A stretch of DNA of 37,833 bases, from NCBI GenBank assembly GCA_036500965.1, contig DASYBC010000115.1, positions 1 to 37,833 of the forward strand, given 5' to 3'. The DNA comes from AP-15 sp036500965. Its GTDB lineage: Bacteria; Pseudomonadota; Alphaproteobacteria; ATCC43930; CGMCC-115725. A program made the translations under genes and the position numbers. Numbering within the stretch: the stretch's first letter is position 1; every line of letters starts with the position of its first letter. The notes below the pieces were generated by a model. That model was not told the DNA's origin. It did not search any database and worked only from the letters and a program-made list of their open reading frames with translations. Below, in pieces: positions 7,256 to 17,469 of this stretch.

Positions 7256-8209
7256 TCATACCTTTGCCAGCACATCCTCGCGGAAGCGGCGCATGTTGGC
7301 GATCATCTCGTCAGCCGTGGCGCCCTCGAAATTGAAATCGACATGGCCGACGCCAAAGTCGCGGAACGCCCGCAGATCGGCCACGACGTCGGCGGCCGCG
7401 CCGGAGAACAGCCGCCGCTCGCCGTCGTCGGCGCGGGCCGGCAGCGATTTTCCCCAGCTCGTCACCCGATAGGCGAGCGCCACCTGCGCCGGGTCGCGCC
7501 CGGCCTCGCGGGTCAGCCGGCGCAGCCGTTCGACCGCGGCGGCGAAGCGCTTCATCGAATCGAGCCGGTGCTGCGGGTTGGTGCCGATCGGATACCAGCC
7601 GTCGCCGAGCCGCGCGGTGCGGCGCAGCGCCGGGCCGCTCTCGCCGCCGACCCAGATCGGCGGGTGCGGCTTTTGCACCGGCTTGGGCTCGAACAGCACG
7701 TCGGCGAACTTGACGTATTTGCCCTCGAAGCGCGGCGCCTCCTTGGTCCACAGCTCGCGGCAGGCCATCAGGTACTCGTCGGTGACGGCGCCCCGCTCGG
7801 CAAAGGGCGGGGTGCCCAAAGCGGCAAACTCCTCTTTCATCCAGCCGGCGCCGATGCCAAAGGTCAGCCGGCCGTTCGACAAAACGTCGATGGTCGCCAG
7901 CATCTTGGCCTGCAGCACCGCCGGCCGGTGCGGGACCACGGTGACCGAGGTCACCAGCCGCAGCCGCGAGGTCTTGCCGGCGATAAAGGCGACCGCGGTC
8001 AATTGCTCGTGCCGGTCGCCGCGCGAGCGGCCGGGGAATTCGCCGGTGTCGCTATAGGGATAGCGCGCCTCGATGTCGTGCGGGATCACGACGTGGTCGC
8101 TGATCGTCGCGTAATCGTAGCCGGCGGCCTCGCCCGCGGTGGCGATGCGGGCGAGGTTCTCGGGCCGCGCAAGGGAACCGCTGACCGGCGCGCCGAATCC
8201 ATACTGCAT
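7256..8209 (-). CDS. LLM-class F420-dependent oxidoreductase (TIGR03619-like)
   Basis: A 317-residue TIM-barrel flavin/deazaflavin oxidoreductase of the luciferase-like monooxygenase family. Signatures include the start MQYGFGAPVSG, the ATISDHVVIP segment, SVTVVPHRPAVLQAKMLATID, the FGIGAGWMKEEFAALG stretch and the KPHPPIWVGGESGPALRR loop. These fit the F420-using subgroup common in actinobacteria. Its position just upstream of fgd and the F420 genes on the same strand supports F420 as cofactor. The substrate is unknown. The ATG at 8209 has a GGAGG site 6 bases upstream; the frame is open to 8515 but that part lacks family similarity. A 166-bp gap with a repeat separates it from fgd, so it may be a separate transcript. 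Confidence 0.85.
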   Translation of the reverse strand: MQYGFGAPVSGSLARPENLARIATAGEAAGYDYATISDHVVIPHDIEARYPYSDTGEFPGRSRGDRHEQLTAVAFIAGKTSRLRLVTSVTVVPHRPAVLQAKMLATIDVLSNGRLTFGIGAGWMKEEFAALGTPPFAERGAVTDEYLMACRELWTKEAPRFEGKYVKFADVLFEPKPVQKPHPPIWVGGESGPALRRTARLGDGWYPIGTNPQHRLDSMKRFAAAVERLRRLTREAGRDPAQVALAYRVTSWGKSLPARADDGERRLFSGAAADVVADLRAFRDFGVGHVDFNFEGATADEMIANMRRFREDVLAKV

Positions 8210-8626
8210 CTCTGCCTCCGGCAAGATTTTGGTGCTGGCCGCGAGGGTAGCAGGCCGGGCGCGGTTTGGCTCGGATCGAATCGCAGCCTCGCCCTTGGAC
8301 CCGGAACCTGCGGTGGCTCGCCGGATCGATGCCGCATACCTGGCGCCCACGGCTCGAAGCCCGCCGGGAGAAAAGCTTCGCCAGCCAGCCTGTCGGCCCG
8401 GCGCATCGACTGGTTTGGGCAGCGATGCTGCCAGGTTTGTCGGGATGTGGCAAAATAACGTCAAATAAGCAGACCTCGGCCGCCGGTCCCGCAAGGCGGT
8501 TACCTTGTTGCTCAAGCGATTGGTCGGGTCACAATGATGTATTCACCGAAAGTTACACCCGTTTACAAAAATTTACGTTGGTGCTAGCGTCTGCGCGCGC
8601 ATTCTGCCGGCTGCAAACCTGAATCG
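8210..8626. other. Intergenic region between divergent LLM oxidoreductase and LuxR-type genes
   Basis: About 417 bases without a convincing gene. The left half is GC-rich. The right part (about 8440-8590) is distinctly AT-richer and is the likely promoter region of the LuxR-type gene, but no promoter could be assigned with confidence. No hairpin, RNA gene or repeat array was recognised. Confidence 0.5.
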
Positions 8627-9412
8627 TTGGGGGGAAGTTTGGAACTTCAGCATTCGTTGGGGTCGCTGGACGACAATGTTATCGATGATCCGCGCAGCGC
8701 GGAGCCGCGCAGCGCGCCGGTCGAATTCGCCGAGCCGGCTCGGCGGCATCTGGCGATTGTCGATCAGAGCCGGCTGCGGCGGGATTGCTTCAAGCTGGCG
8801 CTGGGCCAGCAACCGAGACGCTGGCGCATCACCGATGTGCCGATGGCGGCCGATCTGGTGCGGCTGGTGCGGCACGGCGACGGGTTTACGGTGATCCTGC
8901 TCGGCGGCTCGACCTGCGGGCAGATCGACCTGATCGACTTGGCGCTGCTGTCAGGTGCGGCGCCACAGACCCCGATTTTGGTGGCCGCCGACTGCGACGA
9001 CCCGGAGCGCGCCCGCACCATCCTGCGCTCGGGCGCCCGCGGCTTCCTGCCGATGAGCCTCAGCCTCAAGGTTCTGGTCGCCGCGCTTGAGCGCATCCGC
9101 GCCGGCGGGAGCTATGTGCCGCTGTCCCTGTCCGAGGCGGGGCCTGGCGCCGCCGCTCCAGCACCGCCGCAGCCGGCCTGGCGAGAGCTGACCCGGCGCC
9201 AGCGCGATGTCCTGGCGCTGATCGCCGAGGGCCGGTCAAACAAGCTGATCGCCGACGCCTTGTCGATGTCGGAAAGCACGGTCAAGGCTCACGTCAAGCA
9301 GATCATCAGGCGCTTGCACGTGGCCAACCGCACCCAGGCGGCGCTGCTCGCCACCGGCGCCCGCCGGCAGGCCGACGCACCATTCGCCCGCCCGCTGGAA
9401 CGGGTCTTGTAA
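8627..9412 (+). CDS. LuxR/NarL-family transcription regulator with degenerate receiver domain
   Basis: A protein of about 250-261 residues with a receiver-like N-terminal half (about residues 40-160) and a C-terminal LuxR helix-turn-helix (about 187-245). The latter contains LTRRQRDVLALIAEGRSNK and the recognition segment MSESTVKAHVKQIIRRL. The receiver keeps the fold pattern (HLAIVDQSRL, PILVAADCDD, ILRSGARGFLP). At the strand where a phospho-accepting aspartate is expected it reads VILLGGSTC, and the conserved lysine after GFLP is missing. Classical phosphorylation is therefore unlikely. The start is uncertain: TTG codons at 8627, 8639 and 8657 are possible, and a purine-rich GGGGGGAAG lies at 8629-8637. 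acs follows 80 bases later on the same strand and could be a target. Confidence 0.85.
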   Translation: MGGSLELQHSLGSLDDNVIDDPRSAEPRSAPVEFAEPARRHLAIVDQSRLRRDCFKLALGQQPRRWRITDVPMAADLVRLVRHGDGFTVILLGGSTCGQIDLIDLALLSGAAPQTPILVAADCDDPERARTILRSGARGFLPMSLSLKVLVAALERIRAGGSYVPLSLSEAGPGAAAPAPPQPAWRELTRRQRDVLALIAEGRSNKLIADALSMSESTVKAHVKQIIRRLHVANRTQAALLATGARRQADAPFARPLERVL

Positions 9413-9435
9413 ACCCGCCGGCCCGGCGAAATAAT

Positions 9436-9479
9436 CCTCGGCAACCGCGCGGCGCCTCGAGCGGCGCCGTCAGCCGAGG
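9436..9479 (+). promoter_or_regulatory. Stem-loop covering the acs ribosome binding site region
   Basis: Outer arms CCTCGGC (9436-9442) and GCCGAGG (9473-9479) enclose an inner hairpin made of two GGCGCC blocks (9451-9456, 9463-9468). The 3' outer arm ends at the start of the GAGGAGGGA ribosome binding site of acs. It could terminate the upstream regulator transcript or hide the acs start site. There is no T-tract. Confidence 0.5.
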
Positions 9480-9492
9480 AGGGAAAGCCGCC

Positions 9493-11433
<1,941 letters not shown>

Positions 11434-11440
11434 TGATTAC

Positions 11441-11500
11441 CCCTCTCCCGCTCGAGCGGGAGAGGGAGGCGCCCGGCCCGCAGGGCCGGGAGGGTGAGGG
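11441..11500. repeat. Palindromic repeat copy (CCTCTCCC family) and likely acs terminator
   Basis: A perfect 26-bp palindrome (11441-11466) is followed by a second hairpin, CCCGGCCC and GGGCCGGG (11472-11479, 11483-11490), and a GGGTGAGGG end (to 11500). It begins 7 bases after the acs stop, so it could also end that transcript. Its GGGTGAGGG end faces the DUF559 remnant, opposite in orientation to the copy at 11870-11920. Confidence 0.85.
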
Positions 11501-11501
11501 T

Positions 11502-11830
11502 TCATTCGCCGCGTAACGCTTTGACGATAGTGTAAGCGACGCCGTCGAGGTTGCTTAGCACGTCGTTGTTCCAGAACCGCAGCACGCGCCAGCCGTGGCG
11601 TTCCAGCCAACCGGTCCGCGCGGTGTCGGTTGTAGAGCAGGCAGTTGGCCGCCATCCAGCTCGATGAGCAGCCGACGCTCGATGCAGGCGAAATCGGCGA
11701 TATACCCGCCGACCGGATGCTGACGTCGAAACTTGTATCCCGCCAATCGCCGATCTCGCAAGACACTCCACAGGCGACGCTCAGCATCTGTCGAGAATAC
11801 TCGGAGCTGGCGCGCTATGGAGTTCGGCAT
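11502..11830 (-). pseudogene. DUF559 (VSR/restriction-endonuclease-like) protein, frameshifted
   Basis: The N-terminal part, MPNSIARQLRVFSTDAERRL through the core RLAGYKFRRQHPVGGYIADF to LLIELDGGQ, is in one frame (from ATG 11830). The C-terminal part, RTGWLERHGWRVLRFWNND through to the end, is in another. The frame change falls in about 11625-11655. Together they make a standard DUF559 domain of about 110 residues, related to very-short-patch-repair nucleases. The usual GGQH reads GGQL here, so a catalytic-region residue is also changed. A sequencing error could explain the frameshift alone, but not the substitution. It is bracketed by inverted copies of one palindromic repeat family. No nearby gene suggests a role. 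Confidence 0.8.
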
Positions 11831-11869
11831 CTTCTCAATCTGCCGTGCAATCGCGGCCAGTCCAGGCAC

Positions 11870-11920
11870 ACCCTCACCCGCCTCGCTACGCTCCGCACCC
11901 TCTCCCGCGAGCGGGAGAGG
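11870..11920. repeat. Palindromic repeat copy (CCTCTCCC family), inverted relative to 11441-11500
   Basis: The copy starts with ACCCTCACCC facing the DUF559 remnant and ends in a hairpin with 10-bp arms CCTCTCCCGC (11899-11908) and GCGGGAGAGG (11911-11920). With the 11441-11500 copy it forms an inverted pair about 370 bp apart. Confidence 0.8.
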
Positions 11921-11934
11921 ATATCCGCCGGCGC

Positions 11935-12132
11935 CTACTTGACGCGTCGCAACGAGGTCACGCGATGGCGGTAATAGTTATACATCTCTTGACCGTATAT
12001 CTTCCGGAGAACTCGCCGTAAATTCGCCGAAGCGTTGGGCGGTATGCGTTGGTGTAGATCGACGTACGTCACCGCTTTCATCACAGCGTTGTAGCCGATC
12101 CGGCATCCGATCGCCCGATCCCGATTATACAT
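11935..12132 (-). CDS. Hypothetical 65-residue basic protein, doubtful
   Basis: A short open frame from ATG 12132, rich in Arg and Tyr, with no recognised domain. Its base composition is more AT-rich than its neighbours. The GGAAG upstream touches the start codon and is too close to be a normal ribosome binding site. It lies between the DUF559 remnant and the glutamate dehydrogenase gene and may be debris of an older gene. The stretch 12133-12349 beyond it shows nothing recognisable. Confidence 0.25.
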   Translation of the reverse strand: MYNRDRAIGCRIGYNAVMKAVTYVDLHQRIPPNASANLRRVLRKIYGQEMYNYYRHRVTSLRRVK

Positions 12133-12349
12133 CTTCCGTTTGCATCGGCCCCAGTTCGATATCTCCGGACACCGTGCTGGGGAGCTGATCAGCCACCGGC
12201 ATCCGTGTCGTACCCGATTGGCACGACGATGCGGCGGCCCCGCGTTTCATCGCGGATGTCAGCACTGCTGGCGCAGGCGGCTATTTGGTGGGCACTAGGC
12301 CTAACCCCGTTATCGATACGTGATCTGCTACTTTGCCGATTACAACCCC

Positions 12350-15300
12350 CTATCCCAGCGCCTCTCGCAATTGCCGGGCGGCGACGATGAGGAGGGCGAG
12401 GTCGGGGGCGGTGCTGGCGCGCAGCTCGCGAGCCATCGCTTCGGCCGGGGCGAGCGCGGCGGCCTTGTCGGCTGCCCAGGCGGCGAGCGGGTCGGGCTCG
12501 CCCATATGCTCGCTCGCCAGAATGCGGCGGGCAATCTCGGCTTGCAGCGCAAGCAGATCCTCGATTGTCGCCTCGACCGCCAGCTTCTGCCACTGGGTCT
12601 CGGCCGGCAGCCGGCGGGCGGCGGCGCGCATCTCGTCGAGCGCAAAGCGCACTCCGACGCCGTAATAGACGCGCGCCGCGCGGTCGAGCGGCTGCGCCGC
12701 AGCTTCGGCCAGCTCGGCGATGTCGAGCGCCGGCGCCAGAAACATCATCGCCCCGATCCGCGCCGCCAATGCCTCCGGAACCCCGGCCTCGGTCAGGCGC
12801 AGGCTGCGCTCCGCCGCCAGGCTGTTGTCGCGCGGCGGCAGCAGCTCGGCGAGCGACCCGGCGAGGCGGCGCACCCCCGCTCCGAGCCGCGCGCTCTCGG
12901 CGGCAAAATCGAGACGCCGATGGCGCAGCAGCCAGGCTGCGGACTGCTCGACGACGAGGCCGATCTCCAGCAGCATCTCGGTCTGGACCCGAGCCGGCGC
13001 TTTGTTGTCGAGCGCTTCGATCTCGGCCCACCACTGGCGCAGCGCGAAGATCTCGCGGACGATCAGATAGGCGCGGGCGATTTCCGGCGCCGGCCGCCCG
13101 GTGCGCGCCTGCATGTCGCTGATAAAGGTGATCCCGGCGCGGTTGACCAGGTCGTTGGTGACGGTCGTGGCGGCAATTTCTCGGCGCAGCGGATGCGTCG
13201 GGATCAGCGTCCCAAGACGCTCGCGCAGCGCCGCCGGGAAATACGCGCGCAGCTCCTCGGCCAGCTCGGGCGCGTCGGGCAGGTCGGAGGCGAGCAGCTC
13301 GGCGTCGAGCGACATCTTGGCGTAGGCCAGCAGCACCGCGAGCTCGGGCCGAACCAGGCCCCGGCGTTCCGCCGCGCGCGCCGCGAGAGCTTCGTCATCC
13401 GGCAGAAATTCGAGCGCGCGATCGAGGCGGCCCGAGCGCTCGAGATCGCGGATCAGCCGCGCCTGCCGATCGAGCGCCGCCGGGCCGCGGGCTTCCGCCA
13501 CCGACAGCGCCTCGCCTTGCAAGTAGTTGTCGCGCAACACCAGGCTCGCGACATCCCCGGTCATCTGGTGCAGCAATGGCTCGCGCTCCTCGCCAGCGAG
13601 CGCGCCAATGGCGATTGCGTGGTCGATCAGGATCTTCAGGTTGACCTCGTGATCGGAGGTGTCGACACCGGCCGAATTGTCGATCGCATCGGTGTCGATG
13701 CGCCCGCCTGCGAGGGCATAGGCAACCCGCCCGCGCTGGGTCACGCCGAGATTGGCGCCCTCGCCGACGACCTTGGCGCGGATTTCGTCGGCGTTGATGC
13801 GCAGCGCGTCATTGGCGCGGTCGCCGACCTCGGCATGGCTCTCGTGCGGCGCCTTGACATAGGTGCCGATCCCGCCGAACCACAACAGATCGACCGGCGC
13901 CATCAGGATCTTGCGGATCAGCTCGGCTGGGGTCAGGTGGTCGGCCTCGATAGCGAAGAGGCGCTTCATCTGCGGGCTGACCGCGATCGACTTGGCGCCG
14001 CGCTCGAAAACCCCGCCGCCCTCGGCGATCAAGGCGGGGTCGTAATCGGCCCAGCTCGACCGCGGCAGCCGGAACAGGCGCTCGCGCTCGGCATAGCTGC
14101 GCTCGGGGTCGGGGTCGGGATCGACAAAGACGTGCCGGTGATCGAAAGCGGCGATGAGCCGCAAGCGGCGCGACATCAGCATGCCGTTGCCGAACACGTC
14201 GCCCGACATGTCGCCGACCCCGACCGCGGTCAGCTCGCCCGTTTCGAGATTTCGCCCGAGCTCGCGGAAATGGCGCTTGACCAGCTCCCAGGCGCCGCGC
14301 GCGGTGATGCCCATCGCCTTGTGGTCGTAGCCGGCCGAGCCGCCCGAGGCAAAGGCGTCGCCGAGCCAGAACCCGTATTCCTCGGCGATCGCATTGGCGT
14401 AATCGGAGAAAGTCGCGGTGCCCTTGTCGGCCGCGACCACGAGGTAGGGGTCGTCGCCATCGTGGCGCACGACATCGGGCGGCGGTGCGATGCGATGGCC
14501 ATCGCCGCGTTCGGGAGCGATGTTGTCGGTCAGGTCGAGCAAGCCGCGGATCAGAATCTTGTAGCATTCGACCGCCTCGGTCCCGAACTGGTCGCGCATC
14601 GCCGGCGGCCGCTTGACGACGAACCCGCCTTTCGACCCGACCGGCACGAGGACCGCGTTCTTGACCGTCTGCGCCTTCATCAGCCCGAGAATTTCGGTGC
14701 GGAAATCCTCCTTGCGGTCGGACCAGCGGATGCCGCCGCGGGCGACCTTGCCGGCGCGCATGTGCACGCCCTCCACGCGCGGGCTGTAGACGTAGATCTC
14801 AAACAACGGCCGGGGAAGCGGAAGCAGGTCGAGCTCGGCGCTGGCGAGCTTGACCGCGAGATAGGGCTTGGGCCTGCCCGACGGTAATTTCTGAAAATAA
14901 TTGGTGCGCACGCTATGGAGGACGAGAGCGAGGTAGCTGCGCAGGATTCGGTCTTCGTCGAGGCTGGCGACCCGGTCGAGCGCGTGCTCGATCGCCTGAA
15001 CCTCGCCAATCGCCGCGAACGAGGCATCGGCGGCGGCGCTTGCCGGATCAAAGCGGGCCTCGAACAGCCGCACCAGCCGGGCGGCGATGTCGGCATGGGC
15101 GCCAAGCGTGTCTTCCATGTAGGCCTGGCTGAACGCGGCCCCAGCCTGGCGCAAGATCTTCGCGTAGAGGCGCAGCACGCTGACCTGGCGCGCCCATAGG
15201 CCGGCGGCGAGGACCAGCCGGTTGAACCTGTCGTTCTCGGCGCGCCCGGTCCATACCGCGACGAGAGCCTCTTCGAAGCGCTCCCGCAGCTCAGCCGGAA

Positions 15301-17338
15301 CCGGGGCCCGGGCAGCCTCCCCGGCGAGCTGGAACTCGTGCACCCAGACCGCGCCGCCGGCGGCGGCCTCGATGTGAAACGGTTCTTCGGCGACGACGCG
15401 CAGCCCGAGATTTTCGAGCATCGGCAGCACGTCGGAGAGGGCGACCGGCTCGCCCGTCCGATAGAGCCGCAACCCCAGCTGCCCCTCGCCCGCGACCTGG
15501 TGCAGCGAGACCTCCAGCGGCGAGCCCTCCAGTGCGGCCTCAATCCGCGGCAGATCGGCCAACGCCTGGGCCGGCCGGGTCAGGGCTTGATAGGCGGCCG
15601 GAAACGACTTCAGCCGGCCCAGCCGGACCCGCGCCTCGGCCTCGCCGAATTCGGTCTCGGCCGCCTCCAGAAGCTGGTCCGACCAGCCTCTCCCGGCCTC
15701 GACCAATTGCTGCTCGAGCGCCGCAACATCGACGCTCGGCACCGCGCCGCGGATCGTGTGAATGATGAACTGGACCCGCGCCAGGACCGACTCGTCCAGA
15801 TGCGTGTAAAAGGCCGAGAGCCGGCCGGCGAACGCCTGCTCGAGGATCGCCACAAAACGCCGGCGCAGATCGCTGTCGTAGCGCTCGCGCGGCACATAGA
15901 CGAGGCAGGAGACAAAGCGCTCGAGCGGGTCGCGGCGCACGAACAGAGCGATGCGCTGGCGCTCTTGCAGATTGAGGATGCCGATGACCGTCTCGAACAG
16001 CTCGTCGGCGCTGCCCTGAAACAGCTCGTCGCGCGGCAGCCCATCGATGATGTGCTGCACGGCCTTGCCGTCGTGGCTGCTCGGCGACAGCCCGGCCCGC
16101 TGTGCGATCTGGCGCACCTTGAGCCGCAGCAGCGGGATCGCGCGCGGGCTGCGGCTATAGGCGAGCGAGGTGAACAGCCCGAGAAACAGGCGGATGCCGA
16201 CGACCTCGCCATTGGCGTCGAACCGGCGCAGCCCAATCGCATCCATATGCGCGGTGCGGTGAACCGTGGCGCGCAGGTTCGATTTGGTGACGACCAGAAG
16301 CTCGCGGCGACGGATGAAATCCCGCACATCGGGCGGCAGCGAGGAGAGATCGCGCAGCCCGCCGAAAATCGGATAATCGCGGTCGCGCAAGATCCCGAGC
16401 GCCGGCCGCGCCGGCTCGGCGGCGCCATCGAAATCGTATTCGCGGTAGCCGAGAAAGGTGAAATTGTCGTCGTCGAGCCAGCGCAGGAAATCGCTGGTTT
16501 CCGCGAGCTCGGCGGCCGGCACCGGCGGCGCGGGCGGTCCCGGCAGCTCGTCGAGCAGCGCGCGCAGCGTCTGGCGCATCGGCTGCCAATCGCCGACCGC
16601 GACGCGCACGTCGGCGAGAACCCTGGCGATCGTCTGGGTCAGCAGGGCGAGGTTCGCCGGATCGGGGTCGCGGGTGATCTCGATCTGCATCCAAGATTCG
16701 CGCCGCTCGGGATCGCGCTGCTCGCGGTCGCGTGGCCCTCCGGCCTCAGCGGTCTCAGCTTCGTCCGCTTGGGGGATTTCACGGCCATCCGCGCCGCCGG
16801 CCGCGCGGATCTCGCGCAATCGGCCGGCCGGGTCGCGATCGACGGCCAGGATCGGATGGATCACCAAATGCACGACGCGCTCGCGCGCATTGATCGCCGC
16901 GGTCGCCGAATCGACGAGAAACGGCATGTCGTCATTGACCATCTCGACGATCGTGTGCGGCGACGACCAGCCATCGGCCACCGGCTCCGGGTTGTAGACC
17001 CGGATCTTGGCCTGGCCCGGCCGCCGGCGCAGAGCCAGCCGCCACAGCGACAGCGCGGCCCCGCCGAGGTCGCGCGGGCTGCGCCGGGCCACGTCGGTAG
17101 GCGGCACATGCCGATAAATCTCGCCAATCGCCCGCTCTGCGAGGTCGCGCTCGGCCGGGTCGAGCGCCTCCTCAGCCAGCGCCACCGCCTTCTTGAGCAG
17201 CTTCAGCCGTGTTGCTTCAGCCGGCGGTTTGACCGCGGCAACGACCGAAGCCTTGCCGGCTTTGCCGGCTTTGGTGGGCTCGCCGGCCTCGTTGGGCCCG
17301 CCCTTCGGCGGCAGTTCGATCGTATCGGTCATCGACAT
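12350..17338 (-). CDS. gdhZ: NAD-specific glutamate dehydrogenase, large 180-kDa class
   Basis: A 1,662-residue enzyme that deaminates glutamate to 2-oxoglutarate with NAD. It belongs to the large class known from Streptomyces, Pseudomonas and Caulobacter (GdhZ), normally about 1,600 residues. A long N-terminal regulatory region with ACT-like segments precedes the catalytic core. The core shows VPVGSKGGFVVKRPP (substrate lysine), VVAADKGTATFSDYAN, GDMSGDVFGNGMLMS, the FGGIGTYVKAP segment and GEGANLGVTQRGRV. A segment near residues 170-215 is rich in Glu, Arg and Asp and looks like a low-complexity insert. ATGs at 17338 and 17332 are both possible, and neither has a good ribosome binding site. 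The gene diverges from the cyclase gene across a short gap. Long open frames on the opposite strand are compositional shadows. Confidence 0.96.
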   Translation of the reverse strand: MSMTDTIELPPKGGPNEAGEPTKAGKAGKASVVAAVKPPAEATRLKLLKKAVALAEEALDPAERDLAERAIGEIYRHVPPTDVARRSPRDLGGAALSLWRLALRRRPGQAKIRVYNPEPVADGWSSPHTIVEMVNDDMPFLVDSATAAINARERVVHLVIHPILAVDRDPAGRLREIRAAGGADGREIPQADEAETAEAGGPRDREQRDPERRESWMQIEITRDPDPANLALLTQTIARVLADVRVAVGDWQPMRQTLRALLDELPGPPAPPVPAAELAETSDFLRWLDDDNFTFLGYREYDFDGAAEPARPALGILRDRDYPIFGGLRDLSSLPPDVRDFIRRRELLVVTKSNLRATVHRTAHMDAIGLRRFDANGEVVGIRLFLGLFTSLAYSRSPRAIPLLRLKVRQIAQRAGLSPSSHDGKAVQHIIDGLPRDELFQGSADELFETVIGILNLQERQRIALFVRRDPLERFVSCLVYVPRERYDSDLRRRFVAILEQAFAGRLSAFYTHLDESVLARVQFIIHTIRGAVPSVDVAALEQQLVEAGRGWSDQLLEAAETEFGEAEARVRLGRLKSFPAAYQALTRPAQALADLPRIEAALEGSPLEVSLHQVAGEGQLGLRLYRTGEPVALSDVLPMLENLGLRVVAEEPFHIEAAAGGAVWVHEFQLAGEAARAPVPAELRERFEEALVAVWTGRAENDRFNRLVLAAGLWARQVSVLRLYAKILRQAGAAFSQAYMEDTLGAHADIAARLVRLFEARFDPASAAADASFAAIGEVQAIEHALDRVASLDEDRILRSYLALVLHSVRTNYFQKLPSGRPKPYLAVKLASAELDLLPLPRPLFEIYVYSPRVEGVHMRAGKVARGGIRWSDRKEDFRTEILGLMKAQTVKNAVLVPVGSKGGFVVKRPPAMRDQFGTEAVECYKILIRGLLDLTDNIAPERGDGHRIAPPPDVVRHDGDDPYLVVAADKGTATFSDYANAIAEEYGFWLGDAFASGGSAGYDHKAMGITARGAWELVKRHFRELGRNLETGELTAVGVGDMSGDVFGNGMLMSRRLRLIAAFDHRHVFVDPDPDPERSYAERERLFRLPRSSWADYDPALIAEGGGVFERGAKSIAVSPQMKRLFAIEADHLTPAELIRKILMAPVDLLWFGGIGTYVKAPHESHAEVGDRANDALRINADEIRAKVVGEGANLGVTQRGRVAYALAGGRIDTDAIDNSAGVDTSDHEVNLKILIDHAIAIGALAGEEREPLLHQMTGDVASLVLRDNYLQGEALSVAEARGPAALDRQARLIRDLERSGRLDRALEFLPDDEALAARAAERRGLVRPELAVLLAYAKMSLDAELLASDLPDAPELAEELRAYFPAALRERLGTLIPTHPLRREIAATTVTNDLVNRAGITFISDMQARTGRPAPEIARAYLIVREIFALRQWWAEIEALDNKAPARVQTEMLLEIGLVVEQSAAWLLRHRRLDFAAESARLGAGVRRLAGSLAELLPPRDNSLAAERSLRLTEAGVPEALAARIGAMMFLAPALDIAELAEAAAQPLDRAARVYYGVGVRFALDEMRAAARRLPAETQWQKLAVEATIEDLLALQAEIARRILASEHMGEPDPLAAWAADKAAALAPAEAMARELRASTAPDLALLIVAARQLREALG

Positions 17339-17469
17339 TCAAACACTGGGCGCTCGGCGACGTTCGGGCAAGGCTATCGCACCCAGGGGGGTTTTGGCAG
17401 GTTGAAGGACTGTGGAAAGTGCCGCCGCGCTGGGCGAAGATGCGGCCGGCTCGCCGATCGACCCGGGAT

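Noticed and set aside
8052..8622. Several short open frames in the gap upstream of the LuxR-type gene
   Set aside because: No ribosome binding site, no motif and a skewed Arg/Pro composition typical of non-coding GC-rich DNA.
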